Positions 1 to 10,666 of a stretch of 64,000 nt of DNA are shown piece by piece. Under the pieces are notes generated by a model. It had not been told where the DNA came from. It was given only the letters and a program-made list of their open reading frames with translations, and did not search any database. The DNA is from Dendrolimus kikuchii (Eukaryota; Arthropoda; Insecta; Lepidoptera; Lasiocampidae). Location of the stretch: the NCBI GenBank assembly GCA_019925095.2, contig CM034415.1, positions 4,249,001 to 4,313,000 of the forward strand. The letters are read 5' to 3'. The first letter of the stretch is position 1. The number at the start of each line of letters is the position of its first letter. The translations under genes and the position numbers were made by a program.

Positions 1-788
1 AGGGATGTAAGGAGAAGAATAAATGTAGCATGGAAGAGGAGACAGGTATCCTGGTGTGACGTGCAACAAACTAATGCCACTGAAACTAAAAGGTCAAATA
101 TATTTATTTATTTATTTATATTAATTCATTAACAAAATATATTTGTGTCTGAAATATAATACGTACTCATAATTACAATTATAAAAAAATAAAAAAATGT
201 AATTTACAATAAACATTATTAATTTTACAAAAATATGTATTATATTATTATTTAAGCACAAAAATAATCGTCAACAGAATAATATGCTTGTTCAAGAAGG
301 AATGCTTTGACATTACGCTTAAAAGATTGCATTTTGTATATATTTAGCTTTAGGTTAGGGGGTAATTTGTTGAAAATGTCAACAGCCTGATATGTGAAAC
401 TGTGCTTGACAACATTTAAAGATAGTTCTTTTTTTTTTTAAATCTTTCCTTCTTGTAGCTTCTTTAATTTTTCTTTCTTCCTTCGTCTCAAACTGTGTAA
501 TATTTTTTGCGAGAAAAGTGAGGACAACCAGTATATAAAGGCATGGGACTGTAAGTATACCCAATGAATCTATCATACGACCAGTCATGCTATACGGGTC
601 CGAATAGAAGAATACTCAGCTGAGATGAGAATGTTGAGATGGATGTGTGGTGTTACACGAGTTGATAGGGTGAGAAATGAGTACGTAAGGTGATCTTTGA
701 AAGTTGCACCCGTGACTGAGAAATTGAGAGGAAGAAGACTACGTCGGTATGGGCATATAATGAGGAAGGATGAAAGTCACGTGACAAA
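1..788 (+). mobile_element. RTE-type LINE fragment, split by another LINE
   Basis: Two decayed pieces (1-98 and 589-788) read on the plus strand as parts of an RTE-clade reverse transcriptase. The second piece gives MLYGSE followed after a stop by [19 protein letters not shown] and RRYGHIMRKDE, the pattern of the region after the RT core in RTE elements. Stops and frameshifts make it dead. Positions 99-588 hold a LINE in the opposite direction. Confidence 0.55.
99..588 (-). mobile_element. LINE 3' end (CR1/Jockey-like RT terminus)
   Basis: Read on the minus strand, 588 down to about 440 encodes LGILTVPCLYIL and a basic stretch. After a frame change, 430 to about 255 encodes SFTYQAVDIFNKLPPNLK and FKRNVKAFLLEQ, the usual end of a CR1/Jockey-like reverse transcriptase. 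The 3' UTR is AT-rich and finishes in an AAAT repeat at 99-120. The clade is inferred from motif style only. Confidence 0.6.
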
Positions 789-1130
789 ATAGTACATTAT
801 GGTACTAGTGTGTAACATTGGTGATTACCGTCGAGGACGGTAATCATCAATACACACGCGTATCATACGACGTTTTTCGACACACTTGTGAATAAAATAA
901 CAACAAAAACTCATTTTATTTAGTAGATAAAAAAAGTTATATATGAGTGAAAGTTTTATTTGTTAAACACGTACGAGTTAAAATTATCTATTTAAATAAG
1001 AAGTTGCATGAAATGAGCAAGCAATAGGAACATTAATTTATTTGTTCTATAGAACACGATCTTTTTTTTTGAATAAAAACTTTTTTAAGAACAAAGCAAC
1101 TCAACCAATAAAATTTAAAAAAAAAACTCA
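789..1130 (+). mobile_element. Repeat family E, copy 1
   Basis: Begins ATAGTACATTATGGTACTAG and ends in an A-run after CAACCAATAAAATT. A second copy lies at 61501-61944 with long blocks of near identity, such as TAGTAGATAAAAAAAGTTAT and TTCTATAGAACACGATC. The A-rich end suggests a retroposon, but no coding sequence or pol III boxes were recognised. Confidence 0.55.
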
Positions 1131-1131
1131 C

Positions 1132-1153
1132 TATAACTCACTAGTGAGTTATA
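1132..1153. repeat. 22 bp perfect palindrome
   Basis: The 22 bases centred on CTAG read the same on both strands (TATAACTCAC on the left arm). It lies just after the A-run of family E copy 1. Confidence 0.8.
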
Positions 1154-1189
1154 ATTTTTTTTACTCACAGTTTGATTATGGGTGTCATT

Positions 1190-1323
1190 CCCCCTGGTCT
1201 AAGGTATGTCGCCATAACAACCTTGAGTTGTGTTCCGGCATTAGTGACCAGGTTCCAGTCTCCCTTAAGAGAGCAGCAGCGCATTTGTAGCACCTTTGGT
1301 GTTGCAAATGTCCATAGGCGATT
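1190..1323 (+). mobile_element. Retroelement family A, truncated copy
   Basis: Internal piece of the family described fully at 48911-49223, running from CCCCTGGTCTAAGGTATG to the CATAGGCGAT block. Both ends are missing. Confidence 0.8.
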
Positions 1324-1427
1324 GTATTAATGAATTTAAAAAAAGTTGCCGATTGTCGCTTTTCCGGAATTCTTAACTATGTATAGAGTGCCAAGCACTT
1401 ATTCAATTTTTTAATATCCTTTTTCAG

Positions 1428-3706
1428 AGCTTCGATGGCGAATCAATGTGCTCGGTTTGCAAGCCTTCTATCACTACTATTGGAAACTTTTCTGATTGTA
1501 AGTATAAACATTGAAGAATGCGAGCATCATAGAATAAGTATATGACAGAGTGACAATTGGCCAATGAAATACGTAACTCGTAGCACGCGCCCCAATCACA
1601 GATGGCGCCGCCAGACTATTTTTGTTGTTATAAAAAGAACTTAAAACTATTAATGCGGACCGATACTAATCATTTACAGGTGTTTTATTATCCCTTCAAA
1701 TTTAAGTGGTCTGTTGTTCGCGTTAATCCCTTTGTATTGCGTCGCAGTAAGATGTCATAAATCCTTTTGTCTTTTGTTTGAATGTCGTTGCACATTTCTA
1801 GAAGCCATTAAACTTACGACTTTGAGGATTTCAAAGAATATGGGCATGTTGCTGGGGAGCCATGTCTATTCTGAAAATATATTAAGTTAGTCTGTTGGAG
1901 CTGTTAGTTGAATTTCAACTGCGATCGAGGCTACCTAGTATACTTACGAAGCGAGTATCTTATACCGACGGATTTTGCGCGTTTATTTTGTAATTTTGTA
2001 AATTTCATTAATGTCATAATGGATTTCTTAATGTAATCTTTGAAGGAAGACGGGGGGGGGGGGGGGGGTGGAAGGCTGGAATGGTGCAGTTTACTCTATT
2101 ATTACGTTTTTCTTTTTTCCCAGCTATCTGTTCATGGGACTACTCAAACATGTACTACGGGAATAATGGCTCACTGGCCTGTCTGAACGACCCGGATACA
2201 AGTGTGGCTTTCCTTAACATCCGGAATATCAACAGTATGTATTCCTTGTACTATTGTTTAGTTAGTATTGCATTTGAAATATAATATATGATCTATACAC
2301 ACACACCTATATACATATATATATATGTCTTAGTTAATTTTCCAAGTTCGTATGAATTTCATTTTTTTGGTATGCTGTTAGTACCGTAAAATGGGGCACA
2401 TTTTTTTTAAATAAAGCTTCAAACAAACACACATTATATATTCCTAAGCTAAGCAAGGTACTCTCGTGATATGGGTAGTAGAAATCGAACTGGAGCCGAT
2501 CCCACACACCCAGACCATAGTAAGTTAAGAAAAATTCTTTTACGAAATTTACCATGCTAGGAATTGAACCTGACACCTCTGCGTATTGAACTAGGGAGAC
2601 AAAGGCTGAGACCACTGAACTACAAAGGCCAGCTGACTTTATATATGCTATATCTATTCCAGATCACCTGACCTCGTTGGGTCTCCAAGCGAGCCAGTTC
2701 CGTGCGTTGTGCTACAACAACTCCCTCGCCGTAAATCCTGGGGTGGCAATTGATGACAACTGCTTATTGGCTTACGTAGTCGACGCGGAGGTCGTGACCA
2801 GAAGGTAACTTTAATGCTAATATTGAATAATAGGAATAAGAATAAAAAATATGTATAAAAACACCTAGATTCTACAGTACTAAATAGTACGACGAGTCAT
2901 TCTTATCTTTTTATTATTTTATAAGATCATTTTAAACTATATCCTGTCCAAGCATTTATTTTTCTTTTGACGTTTGCACTCTCATCAAGTTGCACATTCT
3001 TAACAGTAAATTTGCCTTGTCACAATAGGGTTGCGGGCAAATGTCACACAATAATTATTTTTTTTTTACATATGAAGGCAAAGGCGTTAAAATAACATCT
3101 TATCATCTAACTTTTGAAATATCGCGATAAAACTAATTTTAATTAGTATTCAAACAATAATTATTCCGATATTTGACTCCTTTTACTTGTACCTACTTAT
3201 GACGTCGTAGGCAGGTACGCTCTTATAAAATCTGTAAGTTTATAAAAAGTATTTCAGTTGATTCGCTCACCTATTGTCGTATTTGCGGCATGTGACAAAA
3301 TGTGAAAAGTAAAAAATAGTCGGACAGAATATAGTCATGCGTTGCTATAAATATAATTCTTCTTTACAGAGACGACCCGCTTTACAACAGCCTAAACGCT
3401 CTATTTGACTCAATCGACCTGCATTTCGGCTACAACGCCGCTTCAGGCCGCCAACTGATCAACTTTGAGATATTCTCCCCATTCGACGGTACTAGCGACT
3501 TACTATTCAAGGATTCCACTATAGGTCTGACGGAGCCATCTATCGACTCTTCCCACGAACCTGCAAGGAACTATATAGAGCTGTTCAGACATCTGCAGGC
3601 TTGTACGGGGACCGCTGCACCCGTGGCAGGATTAGCAACCCGTAGTATATATTCGTTTGTCGGTTTGTTCGTCATGGCGTTTATGACTAGATTTGTGTTG
3701 TATTAG
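1428..3706 (+). CDS. Transferrin family protein, C-terminal part (4 exons)
   Basis: Coding exons 1428-1497, about 2124-2234, 2663-2806 and 3370-3706 join in frame and end at TAG; all borders are AG/GT. Upstream exons lie outside the window. The product matches the last part of a transferrin C-lobe: paired cysteines (MCSVCK), YYGNNGSLACL then a VAF block (family pattern YYGYxGAFxCL...DVAF), FRALCYN, and the conserved FDGTSDLLFKDST near the end. Family members carry ferric iron or act as GPI-anchored surface proteins. After the last cysteine come about 20 hydrophobic residues (SIYSFVGLFVMAF) ending at the stop, as in a GPI-attachment signal, so a membrane-anchored transferrin is likely. By eye, the ligand tyrosine in YYGY is Asn here, and the histidine before AVV/EVV is Ala. 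This lobe probably does not bind iron, a known trait of insect transferrin C-lobes. Which paralogue it is cannot be told. Confidence 0.85.
2052..2068 (+). repeat. 17-base G tract in transferrin intron
   Basis: Uninterrupted run of 17 G, about 55 bases upstream of the next splice acceptor. It may form a G-quadruplex and is prone to length errors in sequencing. Confidence 0.85.
2415..2640 (-). mobile_element. tRNA-derived SINE (family T), in transferrin intron
   Basis: On the minus strand there is a pol III A-box-like TAGTTCAGTGG and a B-box-like GGTTCAATTCC, followed by CATGGTAAATTTCGTAAA and GGTCTGGGTGTGTGGGATCGG. Two more copies lie at 17246-17465 and 58744-58880. A and B boxes plus a shared body define a tRNA-derived SINE. 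Confidence 0.75.
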
Positions 3707-4334
3707 TTGAGTGGTTTAGGCTCGCCATAAGGCTCGATGCATTGTGATGCCATTCACGATTCAATCTTGATCCAATCTCGCTCCGGTCAAAACAAGAAAG
3801 AAAGAAAGAGAGAGTATTGTATCACTCTACTTACTCTGCTTACTCTCAAATGTCTTCTGTATTTTGTTTTCGGGTTAAAGAACTTTATTTCTCATAAAAG
3901 AATTTTTAAAATTCACTTATACTATGGGAACATTTACAAGTTGTTGAAAAATAAGTTATAATTTGTAAGGAGGTAGAAAGCACAAATACTAATGTTGCAG
4001 GTAGTTTTATTTTTTTACGTGCAAGTTACAAGTTCCTTCGAAGCAAAAGAAACAAGGATATCGATTTCGTGGAAGTGCCATTGTGTAACTTGTTAGATTT
4101 TTTATAATGTGATGTATTTATTTTCATATTAGTAATGTCTTATATAATAATATTTGCAGTTATTGTATATATATTTTGCATTGCGACAAATTTATATTTA
4201 ATTTTGCTAATTTAAAATATTTAGTAACACGTGATTTTTTAGGCATTTTTTAAACACTTTTATGGATCTTGCTTCTTTCATGGTTTTAGAACTCTTTTTG
4301 CTTTTTTTATATTTAAGTACATTTTCTATTGTAT
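3707..4334 (+). other. Transferrin 3' UTR and AT-rich flank
   Basis: Follows the transferrin stop. AT-rich with no further recognisable coding sequence or known repeat. The transcript end cannot be placed. Confidence 0.4.
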
Positions 4335-4665
4335 ATTCCATTTATTACAAGCTTTTATTTAACTTGCAATGGATGTATGTATGTAAGTTCGGGTGGAATT
4401 TTGCAAGTTAAATTTGACCAACTTCCCGGTTTCCGATTGAGCTGAAATTTTGCACGCATATGTATATCGCGTGACAATGCAATAATATGGTACCATGGAG
4501 CTGATCTGATGATAGAGTCGGAAGGTGGCCATAAGAGCTCCTGTGCTAAACTAGATAGACCCGTCGTGTTTGGGCTCGTTTTACTTGTCTTGGCCAGCAC
4601 TCTGCTGCCACATGATATCTAGGACCTCTAAAGCTTGTATTTTAAAACCTTTTTAAAAAAGCTTA
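4335..4665 (+). repeat. Repeat family H, copy 1
   Basis: About 330 bp beginning TTATTACAAGCTTTTATTTA, with GGATGTATGTATGTAAGTTC near the start. It is nearly repeated at 39366-39690. The ends carry related AAGCTTTTATTT and AGCTTGTATTTTAAAA motifs in opposite sense, so a non-autonomous DNA element is possible. No gene is seen. Confidence 0.65.
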
Positions 4666-5460
4666 TTTTTGTGTTATAAATAGCTTTGAGTAATAATACC
4701 TAGAGAGATAATTTCCTACAAAATTACATTCAGAGTTGAAGCACAAAACCAATCGTAGCGTGCGTGAGAGCCATGTAATTATTTTCGCTGACACGCACAC
4801 AGAGACACAAATAATGTTGCAAGTAAATAGAGATTTCCTAAAAAGAAGGGAACTGGAACTATTGGAATTCGTCACATTGAGACTTTGTCTTGCGGACTGA
4901 CAGGTGTGACCAAGCACTAGGCACTATCCAACAAAAACAAAAGAAATTTCTGTTTCTTGACAATTCTATATTTGCTATTTACATAAATAAACTTTATATG
5001 AATCTGAGATATAGTAAAAATTGTCATCATTGAAAATTTAAGACCTTTTAATAACCCTTTGGGTTTATAAGGATCATCATGATTGTTTCGAATGTTTGCA
5101 AGTGATTTTGACCCAAAGGCCTATTAAAAGGTAATATATTTTTGTATAAAATCATACTTGTGAAATTATTCTAAGGTACAACTTTTAAAGTTCAAAGTCT
5201 TGGGTCTTCGCCATGGAAACCTTTTTTAAGGACTTCGGGCGTTTAGTTCAAGAAAGCGTTGCAAAACCTGGGCGTTAGGAGGTTAAAGAAATCTTTGTTC
5301 TTTCTTTCTTCTAAAACTTCAGTGACTGTTTCGGGCTGATCGGACGAAGGAAAGTCCTTTGTTTCGTTGAGAAGTATATTTGACTTGAGCGAAATCGAAC
5401 CTGTCATAACTTGTACTGTGTGAATACACTTTGTTTCAACTCCAGACTAGTACTGTATAC
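4666..5460. other. AT-rich intergenic sequence
   Basis: No gene or known repeat recognised. The last 8 bases (CTGTATAC) are the left target-site copy of the next element. Confidence 0.4.
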
Positions 5461-5709
5461 CAGTGTTTCGTAAACTTTTTGTGTTTAAGGTACATCTAGG
5501 AAAGCGAAAATTTTTGGAGGTACACCACAAATAAAAATATTTTTTAAAGTAATATTAATCAACATTTATTTATGAATCATCGAAACAATATTTATTATTA
5601 AGCCACAAACCTAAAGTTCAAATTGCAGCATAACCTTATTTTTCCGAGGCACAGCAATTAATGACCACGGTACACCAGTGTACCGCGGTACATACTTTGC
5701 GGAACACTC
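5461..5709. mobile_element. hAT-type MITE, with 8 bp target duplication
   Basis: Ends are inverted repeats: CAGTGTTTCGTAAACTTT at the left, and on the opposite strand AGTGTTCCGCAAAGTATG at the right. The flanks are CTGTATAC (5453-5460) and CTGTAGAC (5710-5717), matching 7 of 8. CAGTG ends and 8 bp duplications are hAT hallmarks. At 249 bp it is non-autonomous. Confidence 0.8.
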
Positions 5710-5848
5710 CTGTAGACGACGAGATTTGATCATAGCGAGATTGAACCGTGTACGGCATCATAGTGTGAATCGATCATAAATTAATAAATATATTTTTGTA
5801 AGAATTTATGTATAATGTTGTAACCATGGAAAGAGTAATGTTCAGAAA

Positions 5849-6120
5849 AAACCTAACTCATAACAAGCGTCCCAATCACAGATAGCACCAACAGTTCTTG
5901 TTTTTATAGAAAATCCCAATCAAAATCTTATTATTTAAAATAAAGTCATAAATTGAAAGTTCTTTTAAATTTCATGAAGTTTACGAAATTAAATAGGAGC
6001 TATTTAGAACTGCTATAAAAATAATACGTTGAATGCAAGTTTTAAAAAATCCTAAAAAAATAATAAGGGACTAGTGGCGCCAACTATGGTTGGAGCGTGA
6101 GTTACAGTTACAAGTAATAA
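5849..6120. repeat. Inverted-ended repeat (possible MITE)
   Basis: The left end, TAACTCATAACAAGCGTCCC then a CAATCACAGATAGCACCA block, is echoed in reverse at the right end (GGCGCCAACTATGGTTGGAG then CGTGAGTTA). A further left-end-like piece is at 1573-1615. The ends are diverged, so boundaries are approximate. Confidence 0.45.
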
Positions 6121-6665
6121 TTCCTCTCGATGTATCTGCGCAGTAGACCAAATCTAGTAGCGCGCGATAGCGTACGAATCGTGTAAGCGGGATAGACCTA
6201 CGAATACATAACAAGCAACAATGGCATTTTTCTTGTGAATAAAGTTCAATGTAGATTATTTATATGTCGGAAATCGGTCTGCACTTTTCTGTGCAAACGG
6301 AAATTGTCGATCGGAATTGTAAGCTGAGTAAAACTGTAGAAGTTGCGTTTTTACTGTAATATATAGGAATTCGAAAACCAATCGCTTTTGGCTGCGCTAG
6401 TCGCGTGTCCCATCTCTAATAATAAGCGCGAATTGTTTGACCGTTGTTTTTCTTTTTGTACATTTGTCTGTGTTTATGCTTTAAGATTAATAAATAAGGT
6501 ATTCTACATTTTTTGAAGTTTTATTTTGAAGTGAAACTTCTATATAGTCGGGGTCTTACGATTTTTCGCTCACGAAAAAGCGTCTCGGCTGTTTGTTCTA
6601 ATACTTACATTTTTAAACTCGTGATATCTTTCGAATGGGATATTAATCAACATTTATTTATTAAT
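6121..6665. other. Intergenic sequence with repeat fragment L
   Basis: The stretch around 6520-6595 (GAAGTGAAACTTCTATATAG, then a CACGAAAAAG block) recurs at 36474-36535. Nothing else was recognised. Confidence 0.45.
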
Positions 6666-7147
6666 CAGTGTTTCGCAAACAATTTTTATTATTAATCAAC
6701 AAACATAAATTTTTGGAGGTACCATAATATTTTTTTAAGTAATATTAATCATCGAAACAATGGCTACGTTCCATTAGGGACTCACAAGGACCACGTTCAC
6801 GACCGCGATTTATCCCGTTCCACTTGCTTGCCGGCGTTACAATCGTAAACCCAAGTGGAACGGCTATTTGACCCGCCTCTTGACATGGGTCGTTGTCAGC
6901 GTTGTGTGATCGAAAATAATGCCATCATTAGTGTCGTTTTCGCCACGACCACAACGACCACCGTTGCCTTGTGGAACGGCTGACGGAGCATTTTGGGCGT
7001 TGTGAGCTACTAGTGGAACGCCCTGAATATTTATTATTAATCAACAAACCTAAAGTTTAAATTGCAGCTTAACCTATTTTTCCGAGGCACACAAATTAAT
7101 GACCACGGTACACCAGAGTGCCGCGGTACATACTTTGCGGAACACTG
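6666..7147. mobile_element. hAT-type MITE, second copy, interrupted
   Basis: Same family as 5461-5709: CAGTGTTTCGCAAAC at the left and TTTGCGGAACACTG at the right. It is longer because of a rearranged left part and a nested element at 6762-7025. No matching 8 bp flanks were found. Confidence 0.7.
6762..7025. mobile_element. MITE family K, copy 1, nested in the hAT MITE
   Basis: 264 bp beginning GGCTACGTTCCATTAG and ending TAGTGGAACGCCCTG, flanked by AAT on both sides. The paralogous MITE at 5461-5709 keeps the empty site (GAAACAATATTTATTATTAA near 5582), which fixes the borders. Internal inverted blocks (CCGTTCCACTTGC against CAAGTGGAACGG) suggest a fold-back. Other copies: 20782-20916, 22554-22720, 44356-44736. 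Confidence 0.8.
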
Positions 7148-7564
7148 TACTAGAGTGTACACAGCTGCTGCGTCGCGGGTCGTACTTCTTGTTCAAAGAG
7201 CAGACGTAATACATGTTACATTGTATTAATTTTTTATTTTATCTTATTATATTTTGTTTTTTTATTACAGTTATTATGAATACTAATAAAGCCGTAAATA
7301 GACTTTTATGCGCCCTATGCGAGCTTCTATAACTGCGCCCTTGATCTTTTAGATATTATAGGTAGCCTACCTAGAGCAATGTATATGCTTTCTTTATTTC
7401 ATTCAGGCTGATAAACTAACGCACAAGGACCCTGGTGTTGGTGAACCAATTATCTAATGTTTTGGAAGAAAATCTTTTTTTTTTTAAAGAGCTAGAACAA
7501 ACAATGAGCGCGATGTTTTGTCTAATTTAACACGACGTTTTTGATGATACTGGCATGTAGGTAC
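7148..7564. other. Intergenic, nothing recognised
   Basis: AT-rich sequence without a convincing gene or known repeat. Confidence 0.4.
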
Positions 7565-7867
7565 GTTTTTTTATTGCAGGAGTTCAGCAGACAGGCAGAC
7601 GGCCCACTTAATGGAAAGCGGTTACCATCGTCTATAGACATTTGCAACACCAAAGGTGCTACAAATGCGCTGCTGCTCTCTTAAGGGAGACTGGAACCTA
7701 GTCATTAATGCCGGAACACAACTCAAGGCTGTTATGACGTCATACTCTAGACCAGGGATGGTAGCCATCCAGTCGGGCAAATACCCTACCACCTGGCTGT
7801 GGGTTCTTTTGTCGCCTCTTACAACAGGCCGCCGGAAATTGTATTGTTTCTCCGTTCCTGCACGGAT
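7565..7867 (-). mobile_element. Retroelement family A, full-length copy
   Basis: Minus-strand copy. The poly(A) tail reads as a T-run at 7565-7573 and the 5' end as CCTGCACGGAT at 7857-7867. Both family ends are present. Confidence 0.85.
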
Positions 7868-8377
7868 AAAGACTGCACGTATGTTTAGGAATTAGTGCGT
7901 GCACCTATTGTAGGTGAAGACGCGTCCGTTTTTATAATGTTTGCATCTACAGCAGTTGGAAACGAAATAACAACACTATTTAAATATTAATTAAACATCT
8001 ATATATTGAGTTTTTAGAGCGCGTAACAAAATATGATATTATAATCTAATGTGAAGTAATAATCGAGACAGGAAACATTGGTCATAGATAATGCAAATCT
8101 TAAAAACTAGTGTTGCCACACTAAACACATGAAATATAGTGGCGAGTAAGGGCGCCACATATGTGTTGAAATCGAGCACTAGGGGCGCAGCGGGAACTTA
8201 TCAGGAGCAAACCGAGAAAATAATAGTCCTGCCTGGTCTGGCCATTCTTGCGCTCCCCAGAGTCTACGCCCTGTGCCTGGGCACCGGTGGCACCGCCCTA
8301 TTTACGGCACTGGGAGGGAGGTGGTTGTAATTGAGAATTTAAAGAAAAGAATATATATTATACATTTGGAAGCAGAT
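7868..8377. other. Intergenic with a short GC-rich patch
   Basis: A GC-rich patch at 8150-8330 contains an open frame, but the product (LPGLAILALPRVYALCLG and similar) has no recognised motif or splice context. A transposon remnant is the likeliest source. Confidence 0.35.
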
Positions 8378-8525
8378 AGATAGATAACACTTTATTACAT
8401 ATATACACCATTACAGAAAACACAGAAAATCTTATAGCCTAAATATATTCTAAATGTGCTCAATGGGCGGTCTTGTCGCTAAGAAGCGATGTCTTCCAGA
8501 CAACCCGTAGACAAGTATTAAGTGT
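8378..8525 (-). mobile_element. LINE 3' tail, family G
   Basis: Minus-strand tail with GATAGATAACACTTTATT, then GCGGTCTTGTCGCTAAGAAG and TCTTCCAGACAACCC. Other copies or pieces: 11985-12190, 35325-35555, 51188-51550 and 63973-64000. These end in AATAAAG plus short repeats, as in a LINE 3' UTR. Confidence 0.6.
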
Positions 8526-8683
8526 TGAGGTTTTCTTTGAGTCAGTCAGAGATAGCTGTTACAGCAAAATCTTCTGAACTTCGCACCAACTTTGACCAGA
8601 AACAAGAAATACTGTATCATCGGCGTAAGTGATTATTTCACAATTTGGCATTCATAAATTACAAAGATCATTAATATAGCTAA

Positions 8684-9056
8684 CTAGCTGACCCGGCGAA
8701 GTTCGTACCGCCATATTTTCTGAATTCCTAAAAGACTCTTTCACGACACAAACAAAATCACCAAAATCGGTCCAGGTGATTACGATTCTAGAACCCGATC
8801 TCAGCGCCACCTAGCGGATCTAATTGTGAATCTAAACCATTCGAGGACCCACTTAAACACACAAACAAAATCATCAAAATTGACTCAGGAGATTAGGAGG
8901 ATCCTAGAATCCGATCCCAGTGCCACCTACCGGGTCCAATTGTAAATCTAAACCATCCGGGGACCCAGCCAAACATACAAAAATTTTAATCAAAATCGGT
9001 AAAGTCGTTCTCAAGTTATGTGCGTACATACCTACGATTCATTTTTATATGTAAGA
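8684..9056 (-). mobile_element. Helitron-like non-autonomous element
   Basis: On the minus strand it begins after A with TCTTACATATAAAAATGAA and ends CTAG before T, the A/T insertion rule of Helitrons. A GC-rich stretch (GACCCGGCGAAG on plus) precedes the CTAG end. Inside are two diverged repeats of the AGCGCCACCTA block. No transposase gene. Confidence 0.6.
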
Positions 9057-9539
9057 TTAGTTCAGTTCACATCAGCACTCGACAGTGAATACTCCTCTCT
9101 GCCATCTAAAGTATCATTTAACCTCTTCCTGTCGCCGCTACATTAGTAAGATATAGACACCAGCTATTAAAGTATGGCTTGATATACGTAAATGACACTT
9201 CTGTATGAAGATTCCATATTAGCCAATGGTATTACAGAATACTAATAAAACATGCGTTTAAATACGTGGTTTTATTTCTGTCAACACAAATTAACACAGG
9301 GGACAATTTGACAAATTCGAAATTTGCAAGTAATACCCAGACATCACAGTACCTGAAACAAAATAGTATTCAATAAATTGTATACAGTGCAGCAGTGGTA
9401 GATTTACCAATAGGCTGAGTAGGCTGGAGTACGATCAACCCCTATTTTTCATTTGTTAATTATAAACTTTAATTTTTTGGCAAGATTTTTAATCTTATTT
9501 TGTTATGACTTAGAATTAAAAAAAAATATATTACTCTTT
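9057..9539. other. Intergenic, nothing recognised
   Basis: AT-rich sequence with no supported feature. Confidence 0.4.
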
Positions 9540-9710
9540 TAGATTCACAATTAGAACCGGTAGGTGGCGCTGAGATCGGGTTCTGGAATCCTCCTAATCA
9601 CCGGGAGCGATTTTGGTGATTTTGTTTTTGTGTGTTTGAGTGGGTACCGGGATGGTTGAGATTCGCAATTAGAACCGGTACGTGGCGCTGGGATCGGGTT
9701 CTACAATTTT
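9540..9710 (+). mobile_element. Helitron-like fragment
   Basis: Two tandem units carrying GGTGGCGCTGAGATCGGG and GTGGCGCTGGGATCGGG, the reverse of the element at 8684-9056. Neither terminus is present. Confidence 0.5.
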
Positions 9711-9769
9711 ATTTTACTTTTTTGTGGGCCGGTGTAATTCATCTATTTATATATATAAGATAAAAACAC

Positions 9770-9966
9770 CTGCACACGCTTCTACATTCTACGCCAATAC
9801 CTTCGCTGTGCAGGCTGTTCGACTGTGGAACTCATTGTCCAAAAACATATGTCAGGGAAAATCACTCGCCACAATTTTTTTTTTATTGCAGGAGATCAGC
9901 AAACAGGCAGACGGCCCACTTGATGGAAAGCGGTTACCATCGCCTATGGACATTTGCAACAGCAAA
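9770..9966. mobile_element. LINE RT end (+) and truncated family A tail (-)
   Basis: Plus strand 9775-9870 gives FYANTFAVQAVRLWNSL, typical of the end of a Jockey/CR1-like reverse transcriptase. Next to it, 9875-9966 is a minus-strand piece of the shared A/LINE tail, starting with a T-run. Confidence 0.55.
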
Positions 9967-10448
9967 TTATAAATTATTTATATTAAAATTTTATATATAT
10001 TCACACGTCAGAGTGCATCTCACTTGTACTTCTATGCTTGAATAATGCTCTCGCGCTTCCTCACACAGCGGAACCTATAATGAGTCTGGAAAGATGTTGG
10101 GCTCGTCAGATTTGTCTGGCTCATTGGAAAATATTTTAAAATATTATACTTGATAATATATATAAAAGTTAGCCTTCCTAACATAGGAAGCGTTTGGCAA
10201 CTGTATATCTTTGTTTATAACAATATCATAAATGACATATGTAAAAACGAGCCTTGTTACTTCGACGTAAGTTAGCATGGTATTTTCCACCTTTGAACCT
10301 GCTACCTGAAAAACGGCCCCGCTTTCAGCTTAGCGAGTATCCATTCCTTTCTAAGTTTATGTTAAACTACCGATCCTAAAAAAAATCATCTTTCCTATAA
10401 TCACGTAAGTCTGAGGTGACTGGGATCTCACTATGATACACATATTAA
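9967..10448. other. Intergenic, nothing recognised
   Basis: AT-rich sequence without a supported feature. Confidence 0.4.
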
Positions 10449-10644
10449 TCTTATACTAATATATAAAGCTGAAGAGCTTGTTTGCTTGAACGCGCTAATC
10501 TCAGGAACTACTGGTCTGATTTGAAAAATTCTTTCAGTGTTGGATAGCCCATTTATCGAGGAAGGCTAGGCTATATATCATCACGCTAAGACCAAACTCT
10601 TTTTGTAACTATTCCACGCGGACGAAGTCGCGGGCAGAAGCTAG
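10449..10644 (+). mobile_element. Helitron-like non-autonomous element (Lep1 type)
   Basis: Starts TCTTATACTAATATATAAAG after A and ends CTAG before T. The hairpin CGCGGACGAAGTCGCG lies about 10 bases before the end. These are Helitron features; the body resembles the lepidopteran Lep1-type group (recalled, not searched). Other copies: 16857-17094, 29327-29562, 35024-35281 (-), and 49701-49921, which has lost its 3' end. Confidence 0.75.
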
Positions 10645-10666
10645 TAATATATATATATATATAATA

